Notes: generated by a model from the letters alone, not told the origin. A DNA stretch of 43,078 nt from Paracoccaceae bacterium (GCA_030065075.1 JASJDQ010000011.1:1-43078); one strand, 5' to 3'. Counted from the first letter of the stretch, positions 15,459-24,365 are shown. Numbers and translations: made by a program.

Positions 15459-16172
15459 TCAGAGATGCCGACGCGGCGCAAGCCCGCTTTGGAACCACAT
15501 CACGTAGCTTTCGATGCTAAACACCGGAAGTCCGGTGGCGGCTCGGATATCGGCCGCATAGGGCACCATGTTCGTGCACTCCAGCACCAGCGCACCGATA
15601 TCGGCATGGTTCGCGATCAAATCCCTCGCCGCCTCAACATTGTCCGCACGGGCCGCCTCGACATCCAGTTCCAGCTCGTTGCCAAGAATCGCGCGGGTGA
15701 ACTCCCGCCCGCCTTCGGTTGAACCCACGGGCGTATCTTCCGGCACACCAGCTGCTGCAAGATGCGCGGGCGTCAGGCTGCTGCCCGAGATCGTCAGAAC
15801 ACCTGAGCGTTTGCTGGGCGGCAACGTCGCGTTCACAAGTCCCACCTGCATGAGCGATGACGTGGCCACCGGCACCGGCACGGCGTGCTGCAAGTCCGCC
15901 TGCATCAAAGACAGGAACCCGCAGTTGGTCGTGATACCGTCCACGCCATCGGCCACAAGCTCCTCCGCCGCAGCGATGAACGCAGGCATGAGCCCCTTCG
16001 CCCCCTGCCGGACAACAAGGTCCGGCGAGGCGCCGCGCACGACCTTGTAGTGAACCGGAAAGGGCCAAGTTCCGGCGTGCCCCATGTCGCCGGGAATGCG
16101 TGGAAATCGCGCCTCCAGCATCAGAATACCAACGCTGGCGCCATAAACCGCCTTTCCCCCCATTGCCTTCAT
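15459..16172 (-). CDS. aspartate/glutamate racemase-family protein
   Basis: A 237-residue enzyme of the Asp/Glu/hydantoin racemase superfamily, which also holds maleate isomerase and arylmalonate decarboxylase. Two catalytic-type cysteines are present: C84 in GITTNCGFL and C199 in [15 protein letters not shown], so two-base 1,1-proton transfer is possible. The start at 16172 is chosen because AAAGGAG lies 8 bases upstream; the longer frame to 16250 would overlap the divergent gene's promoter and start. It is divergent from the enolase-superfamily gene with a 76-bp gap, and its stop abuts the ABC permease stop. Its role may be to interconvert isomers of the acid or amino acid handled nearby. 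The reaction is unknown. Confidence 0.82.
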   Translation of the reverse strand: MKAMGGKAVYGASVGILMLEARFPRIPGDMGHAGTWPFPVHYKVVRGASPDLVVRQGAKGLMPAFIAAAEELVADGVDGITTNCGFLSLMQADLQHAVPVPVATSSLMQVGLVNATLPPSKRSGVLTISGSSLTPAHLAAAGVPEDTPVGSTEGGREFTRAILGNELELDVEAARADNVEAARDLIANHADIGALVLECTNMVPYAADIRAATGLPVFSIESYVMWFQSGLAPRRHL

Positions 16173-16200
16173 CGCGCATGCTCCTTTCGCTTGCACCATA

Positions 16201-16229
16201 TTGACGGCGCGGGTCCGTCTTTCCAAGAT
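16201..16229 (+). promoter_or_regulatory. putative promoter of the enolase-superfamily/TRAP operon
   Basis: TTGACG (16201-16206) is followed after 17 bases by CAAGAT (16224-16229), in the 76-bp gap between divergent genes and 20 bases before the ATG at 16249. The -35 is good, the -10 weak. The stretch GACGG...CCGTC (16203-16219) is an imperfect operator-like inverted repeat. Confidence 0.35.
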
Positions 16230-16248
16230 GCGGCGGACAAGGGACACC

Positions 16249-17376
16249 ATGCACGACCTTCAACAGACAATCACCGGGTTCGAGACGTGGCATCTGGCAT
16301 TGCCCGTCACCTCTGCGCGCGACCATGGCATCGGACGCGTCGAAGGCACCTGCGAGATTGTTGTTCTGGCGCTGACCGCCGATGGTGGTGAGACCGGCTG
16401 GGGCGAAGCCTCGCCCTGGGTGGTGTTCACCGGATCGCCCGAGGCAACGAAGGCGGCTCTGGACCGCTACATCAAACCCCTTGTCCTTGGACGACGAGTG
16501 GCTGACCGCGGGCAGATCATGGCAGAGGCCGCGCGCGCCGTGGCCCATTGCACCGAAGCCAAGGCGGCGCTGGAAACGGCGCTTCTGGACCTGACAGGGC
16601 GCATCCTCGGTATTCCCGTGTACGCGCTTCTTGGCGGGGCCGCGCCAGATGACCTCCGCATTCCGCTATCCGTGTCGCTGGCCAATCCGGACTTCGATCA
16701 GGATCACCTTTTGCTCGAGCGACTTCGCGAGGACGGCGTGCGTCTGGTCAAGCTCAAGACGGGGTTTTCGACGCACGCCTTCGACATCGAACGGCTGGAG
16801 GCGCTGGCTGTCGCCTTCCCCGAATTCAACGTGCGTGTGGATTATAACCAGGGTCTCGAACCGGACGAGGCGCTGGCCCGCGTCCGCGACGTTGCACACC
16901 TCAAGCCTGATTTCATCGAACAACCCGTCCGCGCCCATCTCTACGATCTGATGCACGAGATCCGCCAATCCATCGACGTGCCGCTTCTGGCCGATGAAAG
17001 CGTCTTCGGTCCAGAAGACATGGACCGCGCGCTGCAATCCGGCATCGCAGACGGCGTATCGATCAAGATCATGAAGGCCGGTGGCCTGACCCGCGCGCAA
17101 ACGGTCGCGCGAATGGCTGCGACGCGCGGGCTGATGGCCTATGGGGGCGATATGTTCGAAAGCGGATTGGCCCATTTGGCTGGCGCGCACATGATCGCCG
17201 CGACACCCGAGATCACGCTTGGCTGCGAGTTCTATCAGGCCAAATACTACCTGAAAGAAGACATCCTCGAAGAACCGATCCTTTACGAAGCGGGCGCTAT
17301 CGTGGTGCCGGAACGCCCCGGATTGGGCCACCGCCCGGACCGCGACAAACTCCAAGCATACAGGAAACCCATATGA
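16249..17376 (+). CDS. mandelate racemase/muconate lactonizing enzyme family protein
   Basis: A 375-residue enolase-superfamily enzyme of the MLE subgroup. Seen: the N-terminal capping domain (to ~125) and the barrel, with K168-x-K170 (LVKLKTG) on strand 2, metal ligands D198 (VDYNQG), E224 (FIEQP) and D249 (LLADES), K273 (IKIMKAGG) on strand 6, and [16 protein letters not shown] near strand 8. The paired lysines suit 1,1-proton transfer (racemase or epimerase), dehydration or cycloisomerisation of a carboxylate. ATG at 16249 is chosen over an upstream TTG because of the nearby AAGGGA. The stop overlaps the FAD oxidoreductase start (ATGA). With a D-amino-acid-oxidase-like partner it may racemise or dehydrate an amino acid. 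Substrate unassigned. Confidence 0.85.
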   Translation: MHDLQQTITGFETWHLALPVTSARDHGIGRVEGTCEIVVLALTADGGETGWGEASPWVVFTGSPEATKAALDRYIKPLVLGRRVADRGQIMAEAARAVAHCTEAKAALETALLDLTGRILGIPVYALLGGAAPDDLRIPLSVSLANPDFDQDHLLLERLREDGVRLVKLKTGFSTHAFDIERLEALAVAFPEFNVRVDYNQGLEPDEALARVRDVAHLKPDFIEQPVRAHLYDLMHEIRQSIDVPLLADESVFGPEDMDRALQSGIADGVSIKIMKAGGLTRAQTVARMAATRGLMAYGGDMFESGLAHLAGAHMIAATPEITLGCEFYQAKYYLKEDILEEPILYEAGAIVVPERPGLGHRPDRDKLQAYRKPI

Positions 17377-18614
17377 GGCAAGTCGCGATTATCGGAGCCG
17401 GGATCGTCGGCGTGTCCACCGGTCTTTGGCTGCAGCGCGCGGGCCACCGGGTCACCATGATCGATCGGGCGGGTCCCGGTGAAGGGGCAAGCTACGGAAA
17501 CGGCGGCGTGCTGGCATCCTGTTCGATGGTACCCGTCACTGGCCCCGGGCTCATCCGGAAAGCGCCGCGCATGTTGATGGACCCCGACCAGCCGCTCTTT
17601 CTGAAATGGGGCTACCTGCCCCGGCTGATGCCCTGGCTGCTCAAATACCTTGCCAACGCCAACGCCGAGGACACACGCCGCATCGCAAGCGCCATCGCAG
17701 GGATCGTCACCGACAGTCTGGAAGAACATCAGGAACTGGCCCGCGGCACCGCGGCGGAACACTATATCGTCCCGTCCGACTACCTCTACCTCTATTCGGA
17801 TCGGTCCGCCTTCGAAGGTGATGCCTTCGCCTGGGGGCTTCGCCGCGAGAACGGCGTCGTGTGGGAGGAATTGGAAGGCGCAGCCTTCCGCGCCTACGAC
17901 CGGATCTTCACACCCGACATCAAGTTCGCCGCCCGTATGGGCAATCATGGCCGGATCAGCGATCCCGGCAAATACGTCAAGGCACTGGCGACCGAGATCG
18001 AGGAAAAGGGCGGCGACATCATCACGGGCGAGGTCACGGACATTGTCCGCGAGGGCGGAAAGGTCACCGGCGTCCGCATAGGCGGCCATACACTGGAGTG
18101 CGACACGGCGGTCCTTGCCCTTGGCGCATGGTCCGGGCCGCTCGCCAAGTCGCTCGGGCTGAACGTGCCCCTTGAAACCGAACGCGGCTATCACCTGGAA
18201 CTCTTTGAGCCCAGTTTCATGCCCCGCGCGCCGGTCATGGTGGCCTCCGGCAAGTTCGTCGCCACGCCGATGGAGGGGCGTTTGCGCCTCGCCGGTGTGG
18301 TCGAACTCGGCGGCCTCAAGGCGGCTCCGTCGAAGGCGCCGCTTGCGCTTCTGAAACGCCATGCGCTCGCCGCGATGCCGGGTCTCACATGGGCGACCGA
18401 AAAGGAATGGATGGGCCACCGACCCGCGCCTGCCGACTCGATCCCCGTCATCGGTGCCGTCCCCGCGGTCGACGGCGCCTTCACGGCCTTCGGACATCAT
18501 CATATCGGGCTGACAGGCGGCCCAAAAACCGGGCGATTGCTCTCGCAAGTGATCACGGGCCAAAAACCAAACCTTGACCTCGGGGTCTATTCGCCCGCAC
18601 GCTTCACAACATAA
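17373..18614 (+). CDS. FAD-dependent oxidoreductase, DadA/D-amino-acid-dehydrogenase-like
   Basis: A 413-residue flavoprotein of the DAO family. The N-terminal FAD motif is [42 protein letters not shown] (GxGxxG, with the acidic ribose-binding residue). The mid-protein strand '[18 protein letters not shown]' and the C-terminal '[25 protein letters not shown]' are typical of DadA-like enzymes. It would oxidise the C-N bond of an amino acid to an imino/oxo-acid, passing electrons to quinones. Its ATG overlaps the upstream stop, and the TRAP genes follow 23 bp later, so one operon is likely. Whether the substrate is a D-amino acid, a cyclic amino acid or an N-methyl compound is open. Confidence 0.87.
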   Translation: MRQVAIIGAGIVGVSTGLWLQRAGHRVTMIDRAGPGEGASYGNGGVLASCSMVPVTGPGLIRKAPRMLMDPDQPLFLKWGYLPRLMPWLLKYLANANAEDTRRIASAIAGIVTDSLEEHQELARGTAAEHYIVPSDYLYLYSDRSAFEGDAFAWGLRRENGVVWEELEGAAFRAYDRIFTPDIKFAARMGNHGRISDPGKYVKALATEIEEKGGDIITGEVTDIVREGGKVTGVRIGGHTLECDTAVLALGAWSGPLAKSLGLNVPLETERGYHLELFEPSFMPRAPVMVASGKFVATPMEGRLRLAGVVELGGLKAAPSKAPLALLKRHALAAMPGLTWATEKEWMGHRPAPADSIPVIGAVPAVDGAFTAFGHHHIGLTGGPKTGRLLSQVITGQKPNLDLGVYSPARFTT

Positions 18615-18637
18615 AAGACGACAGGGAGACTTTATCC

Positions 18638-19615
18638 ATGAAAAACATCAGCAAACTGGCGGCAACACTTGCCGTTACCACGGCAATGGCAACACCGGCG
18701 CTGGCCGAGACCTGGGACATGCCGATGGCCTATTCCGGCTCGAACTTCCACTCTGTCACCGGGGCCGAGTTCGGCAAATGCGTCACAACCGGCACAGGTG
18801 GCGCGATCGAGATCGTCACCCACCCTTCGGGTTCGCTCTTCAAGGGCGCCGACATCAAGCGCGCCGTGCAGACCGGTCAGGTCAACATCGGCGAACGCCT
18901 GTTGTCCGGCCACCAGAACGAAAACGCGCTCTTCGGCTTTGACAGCGTGCCTTTCCTCGCGACGTCCTTCGACGATGCCGACAAGCTTTGGGAAGCCGCC
19001 AAGCCCACCATCGAAAAGGTGCTTGCCGAACAGAACCTGACGCTGCTCTACGCCGTGCCTTGGCCGCCGCAAGGGCTCTACTTCCGGGACGAGGTGAACT
19101 CGGTCGCCGATATGAAAGGCATCAAGTTCCGGTCCTATAACAACGCAACCTCGCGCCTTGCCGAACTGACAGGCATGTTGCCGGTGACGATCGAAGCGGC
19201 CGAAATCAGTCAGGCCTTCGCCACGGGCGTGGCCGATTCGATGGTGTCTTCCGGCGCCACGGGGTACGACCGCAAAGTCTGGGAATCGCTCAACTATTTT
19301 TACGAAGTCGATGCCTGGCTGCCGCGGAACTACGTCTTTGTGAACACCGACAGCTGGAACGGGCTTGATGAAGCCACGCAGAATGTCATGCGCGGCTGCG
19401 CGCAGATGGCCGAATATGCCGGCACATGGCGGTCGAAGGAATACACGGGCTTCACGCTGCAGGGTCTGCGTGACGGCGGCATGACGGTCGCCCCCGCCTC
19501 GGACACCATGAAGGGCGAACTTCAGACCATTGGCGAAACCATGACCACGGAATGGCTCGAAGCCGCCGGTGCTGATGGCGCAGCCATCGTCGACGCCTTT
19601 AAAGGCATGCAGTAG
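18638..19615 (+). CDS. TRAP transporter substrate-binding protein (DctP family)
   Basis: A 325-residue periplasmic solute receptor with a Sec signal (MKNISKLAATLAVTTAMATPALA|ET). The DctP pattern is clear: GAIEIVTHPSGSLFKGADIKRAVQTGQVNIGERLLSG, and the ligand-binding region VADMKGIKFRSYNNATSRLAELTGMLPVTIEAAEISQAFATGVADSMVSS, whose Arg (KFRSY) usually pairs with the ligand carboxylate. It delivers a carboxylate-bearing solute to the DctQM complex. AGGGAGA precedes the ATG. A strong hairpin and a repeat element follow the stop before dctQ, likely raising receptor levels over the membrane subunits. Confidence 0.93.
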   Translation: MKNISKLAATLAVTTAMATPALAETWDMPMAYSGSNFHSVTGAEFGKCVTTGTGGAIEIVTHPSGSLFKGADIKRAVQTGQVNIGERLLSGHQNENALFGFDSVPFLATSFDDADKLWEAAKPTIEKVLAEQNLTLLYAVPWPPQGLYFRDEVNSVADMKGIKFRSYNNATSRLAELTGMLPVTIEAAEISQAFATGVADSMVSSGATGYDRKVWESLNYFYEVDAWLPRNYVFVNTDSWNGLDEATQNVMRGCAQMAEYAGTWRSKEYTGFTLQGLRDGGMTVAPASDTMKGELQTIGETMTTEWLEAAGADGAAIVDAFKGMQ

Positions 19616-19624
19616 AAGACAGGT

Positions 19625-19651
19625 GAGGGGTGGTCCACTTCGCCACCCCTC
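19625..19651 (+). terminator. stem-loop after dctP
   Basis: GAGGGGTGG (19625-19633) and CCACCCCTC (19643-19651) form a perfect 9-bp stem with a 9-base loop, 10 bases after the dctP stop. There is no U-run, so it is more likely a 3'-end stabiliser or partial terminator inside the TRAP operon than a full stop. Confidence 0.6.
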
Positions 19652-19681
19652 CACCATTTCGGACAATTCAGTTCAAATTGT

Positions 19682-19727
19682 CATTCTTCTTGGTGAAAGT
19701 ATCCCGGGGTGCGGGGCAGAGCCCCGC
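19682..19727 (-). repeat. stem-loop intergenic repeat, copy 2 (inverted)
   Basis: Read on the minus strand, GCGGGGC-TCT-GCCCCGC (stem 19711-19727) is followed by ACCCCGGGATACTTTCACC and AAGAAGAATGAC. This matches copy 1 at 13849-13906 in stem, ACCCC spacer, GGATA(T/C)TT core and AGAAGAATG end. It lies between dctP and dctQ. Confidence 0.65.
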
Positions 19728-19744
19728 GTGCAAAAGGGTGGGAC

Positions 19745-20269
19745 ATGCACGGCATAAGACGTTTTCTTGACTTCCTCTACACAGCTTCCGGCGTTGCTGC
19801 CGCGCTTTGCCTGATTGCCATTCTGACGCTCATCGTCGTGCAGATGCTGGCGCGCTGGACGGGCGAGGTCTTTCCGGGCGCGCCCGATTATGCGGGCTAT
19901 GCCATGGCTGCCGCCAGCTTTCTTGCCTTCGCCAATGCCCTGAACCGGGGCGCGCACATCCGTGTCTCGATCGTGCTGAACGCGGTCGGCCCCGGACTGC
20001 GACGCCTGATCAATATCTGGTGCTTCGGGATCGGCGCGATCACGGCTTGGTACGTCACCTACTACGCGTATCGCTTCGTCAGTTTCTCTTACAAATTCAA
20101 CGATATCAGCCAGGGCCAGGACCGAACCGCGCTCTGGATCCCGCAATCGGTGATGCTGTTCGGCATGGTGGTGTTCGCCATTGCCCTGACCGACCATCTG
20201 GTCTCGCTCATCCTCAAAGGCGATCACCGGATCGAGCAAGACCGTATGGAACAGAGTTTCGGGGAGTAA
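19745..20269 (+). CDS. TRAP transporter small permease (DctQ family)
   Basis: A 174-residue four-helix membrane protein of the DctQ family. Hydrophobic segments lie at about residues 15-36, 52-72, 85-110 and 135-158. Typical features are ARWTGEVFPGAPDYAGYAMAAASFLAFANALNRGAHIRVSIVL, where the charged/His stretch ('RGAHIRV') is a DctQ hallmark. It forms the membrane complex with DctM. The start is taken at ATG 19745, preceded by AGGGTGGG; an upstream ATG at 19709 would add 12 residues inside the repeat-derived leader and is not favoured. dctM begins 4 bases after its stop. Confidence 0.9.
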   Translation: MHGIRRFLDFLYTASGVAAALCLIAILTLIVVQMLARWTGEVFPGAPDYAGYAMAAASFLAFANALNRGAHIRVSIVLNAVGPGLRRLINIWCFGIGAITAWYVTYYAYRFVSFSYKFNDISQGQDRTALWIPQSVMLFGMVVFAIALTDHLVSLILKGDHRIEQDRMEQSFGE

Positions 20270-20273
20270 GGCG

Positions 20274-21584
20274 ATGGAAGACCTGAACATCATCATCCTG
20301 TTCCTCTTCGTGTTGTTCCTGCTTCTCGGCTCGGGCGTCTGGGTGGGCCTGGCCCTTGTCGGCGTCGCCTGGGTCGGCATGGAATTGTTCACCACCCGTC
20401 CCGTCGGAGACGTGATGCTGACGACGATCTGGTCGGCGTCGTCCTCCTGGACGCTCACCGCCCTGCCGCTTTTCATCTGGATGGGGGAAATCCTTTATAG
20501 AACAAGACTTTCCGAGGATATGTTCAAAGGCCTCGCGCCCTGGATGTCCGGCCTGCCTGGCGGCCTTGTCCACACCAATATCGTCGGCTGCACCGTCTTT
20601 GCCGCCGTCAGCGGGTCCAGCGCCGCGACGCTCACCACAGTCGGCAAGATGTCGATCCCCGAGCTTCGAAAGCGCAGCTACCCCGAGCCGATGGTCATCG
20701 GCACACTCGCTGGCGCCGCCACGCTTGGCCTGATGATCCCGCCGTCGCTCACGCTGATCGTCTACGGCGTCACCATCAACGAAAGTATCTCGAAGCTCTT
20801 CTTCGCAGGCATCCTGCCGGGCCTCGTCCTCGCCGCCATGTTCATGGCTTATGTCGCGATCATGAGCCGCGTCTCGAAGAAGTGGAACCCGGACGCCGAG
20901 CCACCACTGACCTTCAGCCAACGTGTCGCCAACTCGCGCTTCCTGCTGCCGGTGATCTGCCTGATCCTCGTGGTCATTGGCTCCATGTATCTGGGCTATG
21001 CCACCGCGACCGAAGCGGCCGCATTCGGTGTCATCGGCGGCCTGATCCTTGCCGCCTCTCAGGGCTCGCTCACCTGGAAAAGCTTCACCGAAAGCCTGAT
21101 GGGCGCCACACGCACCTCGGCCATGATCGCGCTGATCCTGGCGGGGGCTGCGTTCCTCTCGCTCTCCATGGGCTTCACCGGACTGCCCCGCGGCCTCGCC
21201 GACCTGATTGCCGCGATGGAGCTCACGCGCTTCGAACTGCTGATGGTGCTGCTGGTCTTCTACATCATCCTCGGCATGTTCCTCGATGGCATCTCATCCG
21301 TCGTCCTGACCATGGCCGTGGTCGAACCAATGATCCGCGACGCCGGCATTGACCTGATCTGGTTCGGCATTTTCATCGTCGTCGTGGTCGAGATGGCGCA
21401 GATCACCCCGCCCATAGGGTTTAACCTCTTCGTCTTGCAAGGCATGACGCATCACGAGATGGGCTTCATCGCGCGCGCGGCCTTCCCGATGTTCCTGATC
21501 ATGGTGCTGATGGTCTTCGTGCTGATCGCCTTTCCCGAACTTGCCACGTGGCTGCCGGACAACATCCGACAGGGCCCGGGCTGA
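20274..21584 (+). CDS. TRAP transporter large permease (DctM family)
   Basis: A 436-residue polytopic membrane protein, the size usual for DctM. It has about 11-12 hydrophobic segments. Family motifs include LPLFIWMGEILYRTRLSEDMF, NIVGCTVFAAVSGSSAATLTTVGKMSIPEL, GTLAGAATLGLMIPPSLTLIVYGVTINESISKLFFAGILPG and FLDGISSVVLTMAVVEPMI...DLIWFGIFIVVVVEMAQITPPIGFNLFVLQG. It carries out sodium-coupled uptake of the solute bound by DctP. It overlaps the following BASS-like gene by 37 bases if that gene starts at GTG 21548. Confidence 0.95.
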   Translation: MEDLNIIILFLFVLFLLLGSGVWVGLALVGVAWVGMELFTTRPVGDVMLTTIWSASSSWTLTALPLFIWMGEILYRTRLSEDMFKGLAPWMSGLPGGLVHTNIVGCTVFAAVSGSSAATLTTVGKMSIPELRKRSYPEPMVIGTLAGAATLGLMIPPSLTLIVYGVTINESISKLFFAGILPGLVLAAMFMAYVAIMSRVSKKWNPDAEPPLTFSQRVANSRFLLPVICLILVVIGSMYLGYATATEAAAFGVIGGLILAASQGSLTWKSFTESLMGATRTSAMIALILAGAAFLSLSMGFTGLPRGLADLIAAMELTRFELLMVLLVFYIILGMFLDGISSVVLTMAVVEPMIRDAGIDLIWFGIFIVVVVEMAQITPPIGFNLFVLQGMTHHEMGFIARAAFPMFLIMVLMVFVLIAFPELATWLPDNIRQGPG

Positions 21585-22486
21585 TACGTCTTCTGGCCTT
21601 CGTCGCCCGGCACGGGCGCTGGTGTCTGATTCTGGGGCTCATCGCCGGGCTCACCCTGCCCGGGCTGGCCGAGGCTTTGCGCCCATGGCTGCCCCATATG
21701 ATTGCCGCGCTCCTATTCGTCAGCGCCTATCGGATCGGCCCTGCCGCCACCTTGGGATCGCTCGGCGACATGCGCCGCTCGCTAACCGTAATCCTGATCT
21801 ACCAACTGGTCGCCCCGCTGGCCGCTTTGACGGTGTTACTCGCCGTCGGGCTAGCCGACACACCAGCCGGACTGGCCATCGCACTTGTTCTGGCAGCACC
21901 CTCGGTCACAGGCGCGCCGAACTTCGCCATCATGACCGGGCGAGATCCGACCGGGGCGATGCGGCTTCTGCTTCTGGGCACCGGCGTCTTTCCCTTGACC
22001 GTGATCCCGGTGTTCTTGCTGCTCCCTGCGCTGCCGACACTCGCCAGCGTGCTCGAAAGTGCCGCGCGTCTGCTGGCCGTTATCGTCCTGTCGGTTGGCC
22101 TGGCCTTTCTACTCCGCCGAAACAGACCGCTCACAGGCGCCTCGCGCGCGGCGCTCGATGGCACGGCGGCCCTCCTCTTGGGGGTGGTGGTGATCGGCCT
22201 CATGTCGGCAGTTGGCCCAGCTCTCCGGGCCGCCCCAACCCAACTGGCGCTCTGGCTCGCCTTCGCACTTACACTGAATTTCGGCCTTCAGATCCTGGCC
22301 TACCGGCTGAAACCAAACCGCGACGCGGGCGAGGCCATCGTCGCGGGAAACCGCAACATCGCACTCTTTCTCGTCGCCCTGCCCGAGCCGCTGGTCGCGC
22401 AACTCCTTCTTTTCATCGGCTGCTATCAGGTGCCGATGTATCTGACGCCCATGGTCGCGCGCCGCCTCTTCGGCCCGAACACCTAG
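21548..22486 (+). CDS. BASS-family-like membrane transporter
   Basis: A 312-residue protein with about nine or ten hydrophobic segments, resembling bile acid:sodium symporter family proteins (SBF-like). Supporting pieces are LIAGLTLPGLAEALRPWLPHMIAALLFVSAYRIG near the N-terminus, 'ALVLAAPSVTGAPNFAIMTGRDP' mid-protein (the small-residue/Asn crossover region) and the later 'AIVAGNRNIALFLVALP', like the second Na-site repeat. It may export or import an organic acid linked to the pathway. The GTG at 21548 lies inside dctM; other in-frame starts near the dctM stop are possible, so the N-terminal ~12 residues are uncertain. It is the last plus-strand gene of the TRAP block. Confidence 0.7.
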   Translation: MAAGQHPTGPGLIRLLAFVARHGRWCLILGLIAGLTLPGLAEALRPWLPHMIAALLFVSAYRIGPAATLGSLGDMRRSLTVILIYQLVAPLAALTVLLAVGLADTPAGLAIALVLAAPSVTGAPNFAIMTGRDPTGAMRLLLLGTGVFPLTVIPVFLLLPALPTLASVLESAARLLAVIVLSVGLAFLLRRNRPLTGASRAALDGTAALLLGVVVIGLMSAVGPALRAAPTQLALWLAFALTLNFGLQILAYRLKPNRDAGEAIVAGNRNIALFLVALPEPLVAQLLLFIGCYQVPMYLTPMVARRLFGPNT

Positions 22487-22488
22487 CC

Positions 22489-22512
22489 GAGAGTTCCGGC
22501 CGGGACACTCTC
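22489..22512. terminator. possible bidirectional terminator between convergent genes
   Basis: GAGAGT (22489-22494) and ACTCTC (22507-22512) bracket a GC-rich core (TCCGGCCGGGAC). It is the only structure in the 24-bp gap between the convergent stops at 22486 and 22511. It has no T-run; the assignment rests on position. Confidence 0.35.
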
Positions 22513-23374
22513 AGCCGAACAGCTCTTTGAATAGCCCCACGCACTGCCGGAACCCGGCCTCGAAGTCGCCATCGCCGGGATGGAACACGCTTTCGAACGA
22601 AATCACCCCGTCGTAGCCATCCGCGCGGAGTGCGTCTGCCATGGGCTGGAACTGGTCGGCCAGTTGACCTTGTCCCATCCGCTTGACGGTCAGCGTCGCC
22701 CTCGGTGTATCGACCTGTACATCCTTGATATGGACGTGCCCCAGATAGCCGTCTTTAACCTCATCGTACCCGTCGGGATACGCACGCTCGTGGCACCAGC
22801 AGTTGTTGGCCGGGTCCCAAAGCACCTTCAGCACATCCTTGGCGTCCAGATCGTCGATGAGCTTCCGCGCAGTATAGTTCGAATTGACCATCGTACCGTT
22901 GCCTGTCTCGACCACCAGCGTCACGCCCTCGGACCGCGCGAGATGGACAGCAGGAGCGATCAGCGGCAATGTTTTGTCCCAGGCGCCATGAGCGACGTTC
23001 CACTTTTCCGCCCCGCCATGCCCCCAAAGGATCTGTTCCTTTTTGTTCGTCATGATCCGCACCAGCGGGCTGCCAACGACATGCGCCATCTCGATTACAC
23101 GCTTCAAGGCATCCATGTGCCGGGTGTGCGCTTCATCGCCCGGCGCATTGGCCGTCGTCAGCCCCGCAAAGACGTGGCGCGAGAGGCACGAGACCGGCTT
23201 GCCGCGGTCCCTGAGCAGCGCATCGATCTCGGCGATCTCAGCCGCGGAATGATCGCCCACCTCCTTGTCACCCACGAACTGAAGCTCGGCGTACTCCAGC
23301 CCGAATTCGTCCATGACATCCACGGTATGCGCCAGATCGCGGCTGATGCCGTCGCAGATCACCCCCAGTTTCAT
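22511..23374 (-). CDS. sugar phosphate isomerase/epimerase-like TIM-barrel protein
   Basis: A 287-residue protein of the xylose isomerase-like (AP endonuclease 2) TIM-barrel family. Metal-site residues typical of the family occur in order: Glu in LVVETGNGT, Asp in VLWDPANNCW, His in GYLGHVHIKDVQ and Glu in GVISFESVFHPG. Members isomerise or epimerise hydroxy-oxo acids and sugars (hydroxypyruvate isomerase, OtnI, epimerases). ATG at 23374 is preceded by a GGGGAGG site. A dehydrogenase of the L-threonate/3-hydroxyisobutyrate type lies immediately upstream in the same direction, which fits oxidation followed by isomerisation. Substrate unknown. Confidence 0.82.
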   Translation of the reverse strand: MKLGVICDGISRDLAHTVDVMDEFGLEYAELQFVGDKEVGDHSAAEIAEIDALLRDRGKPVSCLSRHVFAGLTTANAPGDEAHTRHMDALKRVIEMAHVVGSPLVRIMTNKKEQILWGHGGAEKWNVAHGAWDKTLPLIAPAVHLARSEGVTLVVETGNGTMVNSNYTARKLIDDLDAKDVLKVLWDPANNCWCHERAYPDGYDEVKDGYLGHVHIKDVQVDTPRATLTVKRMGQGQLADQFQPMADALRADGYDGVISFESVFHPGDGDFEAGFRQCVGLFKELFG

Positions 23375-23380
23375 GGGCGT

Positions 23381-23416
23381 GCCCTCCCCTTCATCTTGCC
23401 CAAAATACGCAATTCC
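23381..23416 (-). repeat. degenerate copy of the intergenic repeat (core and tail only)
   Basis: On the minus strand the 42-bp gap between the dehydrogenase and isomerase genes reads GCGTATTTTGGGCAAGATGAAGG, matching the ATATTT...AGAAGAAtg half of the repeats at 13849 and 19682 but lacking the stem. It supplies the leader and part of the ribosome binding region of the isomerase gene. Confidence 0.4.
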
Positions 23417-24322
23417 CTACCGCGAAACTGCCGTCTTACGGTGAAGTTCCGCGCCAATGATCTCTTCGATGACGCGTGTGCAGACCCAATTGTCTCCGTT
23501 CGGATACTTGGTCTTGCCGGCATGGAAGACCTGCATCGCCGCCGCCGCGGTGTGAAGCGGCACGCCCAACTCTTCACCAAGGCTCATCGAGATCGTCAGG
23601 TCCTTGTGCATGGTGTTGATGTGACTGCCGGTGCCCTCGAACTGTCGGTCGATGATCTTCTCCAGGGCGTTGTTCACAACGCCGCAGCCGGCCGAGCTTG
23701 TCGAAAACACGTCCAGAATGACCTGCCCCGGCACGCCTGCCTTGGCCGCCAGCGCTGCCGCTTCGAAAGTTGCCGAGAATTGCGCTCCGATCAACGATTG
23801 AAGGCAGGCTTTCACCGTCTGCCCGTCGCCCGGACGCGTGCCCACGCGGTGGATATTGGCGCTGACGGCCTCCATCACCGGTGCGAACCGGTCCAGAACC
23901 TCATCCGGAGCTGCCGCCATCATGGTGAGTGTCCCCCCCTGCGCGCCCGGAAAACCGCCCGAGACCGGCGTGTCGATCATATGGAGGCCACTTCCTTCCA
24001 GCGCCGCGCCGATTTCGCGCGCCTCACGCGGTTTGATGGTGGCCGAGAGGATGATCGCGCCGCCCGGTTCAAGCGCCCCCACGAGGCCGCTTTCGCCAAA
24101 GAGGACGTCGTTTACCTGCCCTCCGTTCATCACCATGACGAAGACCGCGTCCGAGGCACGGCCCACATCGGCCGGTGTCGCAGCGGCAGTACCGCCCATG
24201 GCCTCGAAGGAGGAGACGCGCGCGGGGCTGAGATCCAACCCGGTCACCGCGAAGCCATTCGCCAACAAGTTTTTTGCAAGGCCCGAGCCCATATCGCCCA
24301 GACCGATCACACCCGTTCTCAT
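23417..24322 (-). CDS. 3-hydroxyisobutyrate/L-threonate dehydrogenase-family oxidoreductase
   Basis: A 301-residue beta-hydroxyacid dehydrogenase. The N-terminus has the NAD(P) motif GVIGLGDMGSGLAKNLLANGF. The substrate motif is DTPVSGGFPGAQGGTLTMM. The catalytic lysine lies in GDGQTVKACLQSLIGAQFSATFEAAALAAKAGV, where the usual N of K..NN is not conserved; that pattern is closer to L-threonate dehydrogenase (LtnD) than to HIBADH. The ATG at 24322 is selected because the Rossmann motif starts directly after it; the frame stays open to 24451 but that extension is low-complexity leader. GGGGGG lies about 10 bases upstream. It probably oxidises a 3-hydroxy acid, with the isomerase downstream handling the product. 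Confidence 0.85.
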   Translation of the reverse strand: MRTGVIGLGDMGSGLAKNLLANGFAVTGLDLSPARVSSFEAMGGTAAATPADVGRASDAVFVMVMNGGQVNDVLFGESGLVGALEPGGAIILSATIKPREAREIGAALEGSGLHMIDTPVSGGFPGAQGGTLTMMAAAPDEVLDRFAPVMEAVSANIHRVGTRPGDGQTVKACLQSLIGAQFSATFEAAALAAKAGVPGQVILDVFSTSSAGCGVVNNALEKIIDRQFEGTGSHINTMHKDLTISMSLGEELGVPLHTAAAAMQVFHAGKTKYPNGDNWVCTRVIEEIIGAELHRKTAVSR

Positions 24323-24365
24323 CTTTATTAGACCCCCCTGTTTCAGCCGGTCACCCGGCCCTTCG

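Noticed and set aside
16172-16250. Longer N-terminus of the racemase-family gene (start at 16250)
   Set aside because: It would overlap the divergent gene's start and promoter; AAAGGAG placed 8 bases before ATG 16172 gives a better start.
22580-24331. Long plus-strand open frame of over 580 codons opposite the isomerase and dehydrogenase
   Set aside because: It spans two well-supported minus-strand genes and their gap; its translation is basic and motif-free, so it is a codon-bias artefact.
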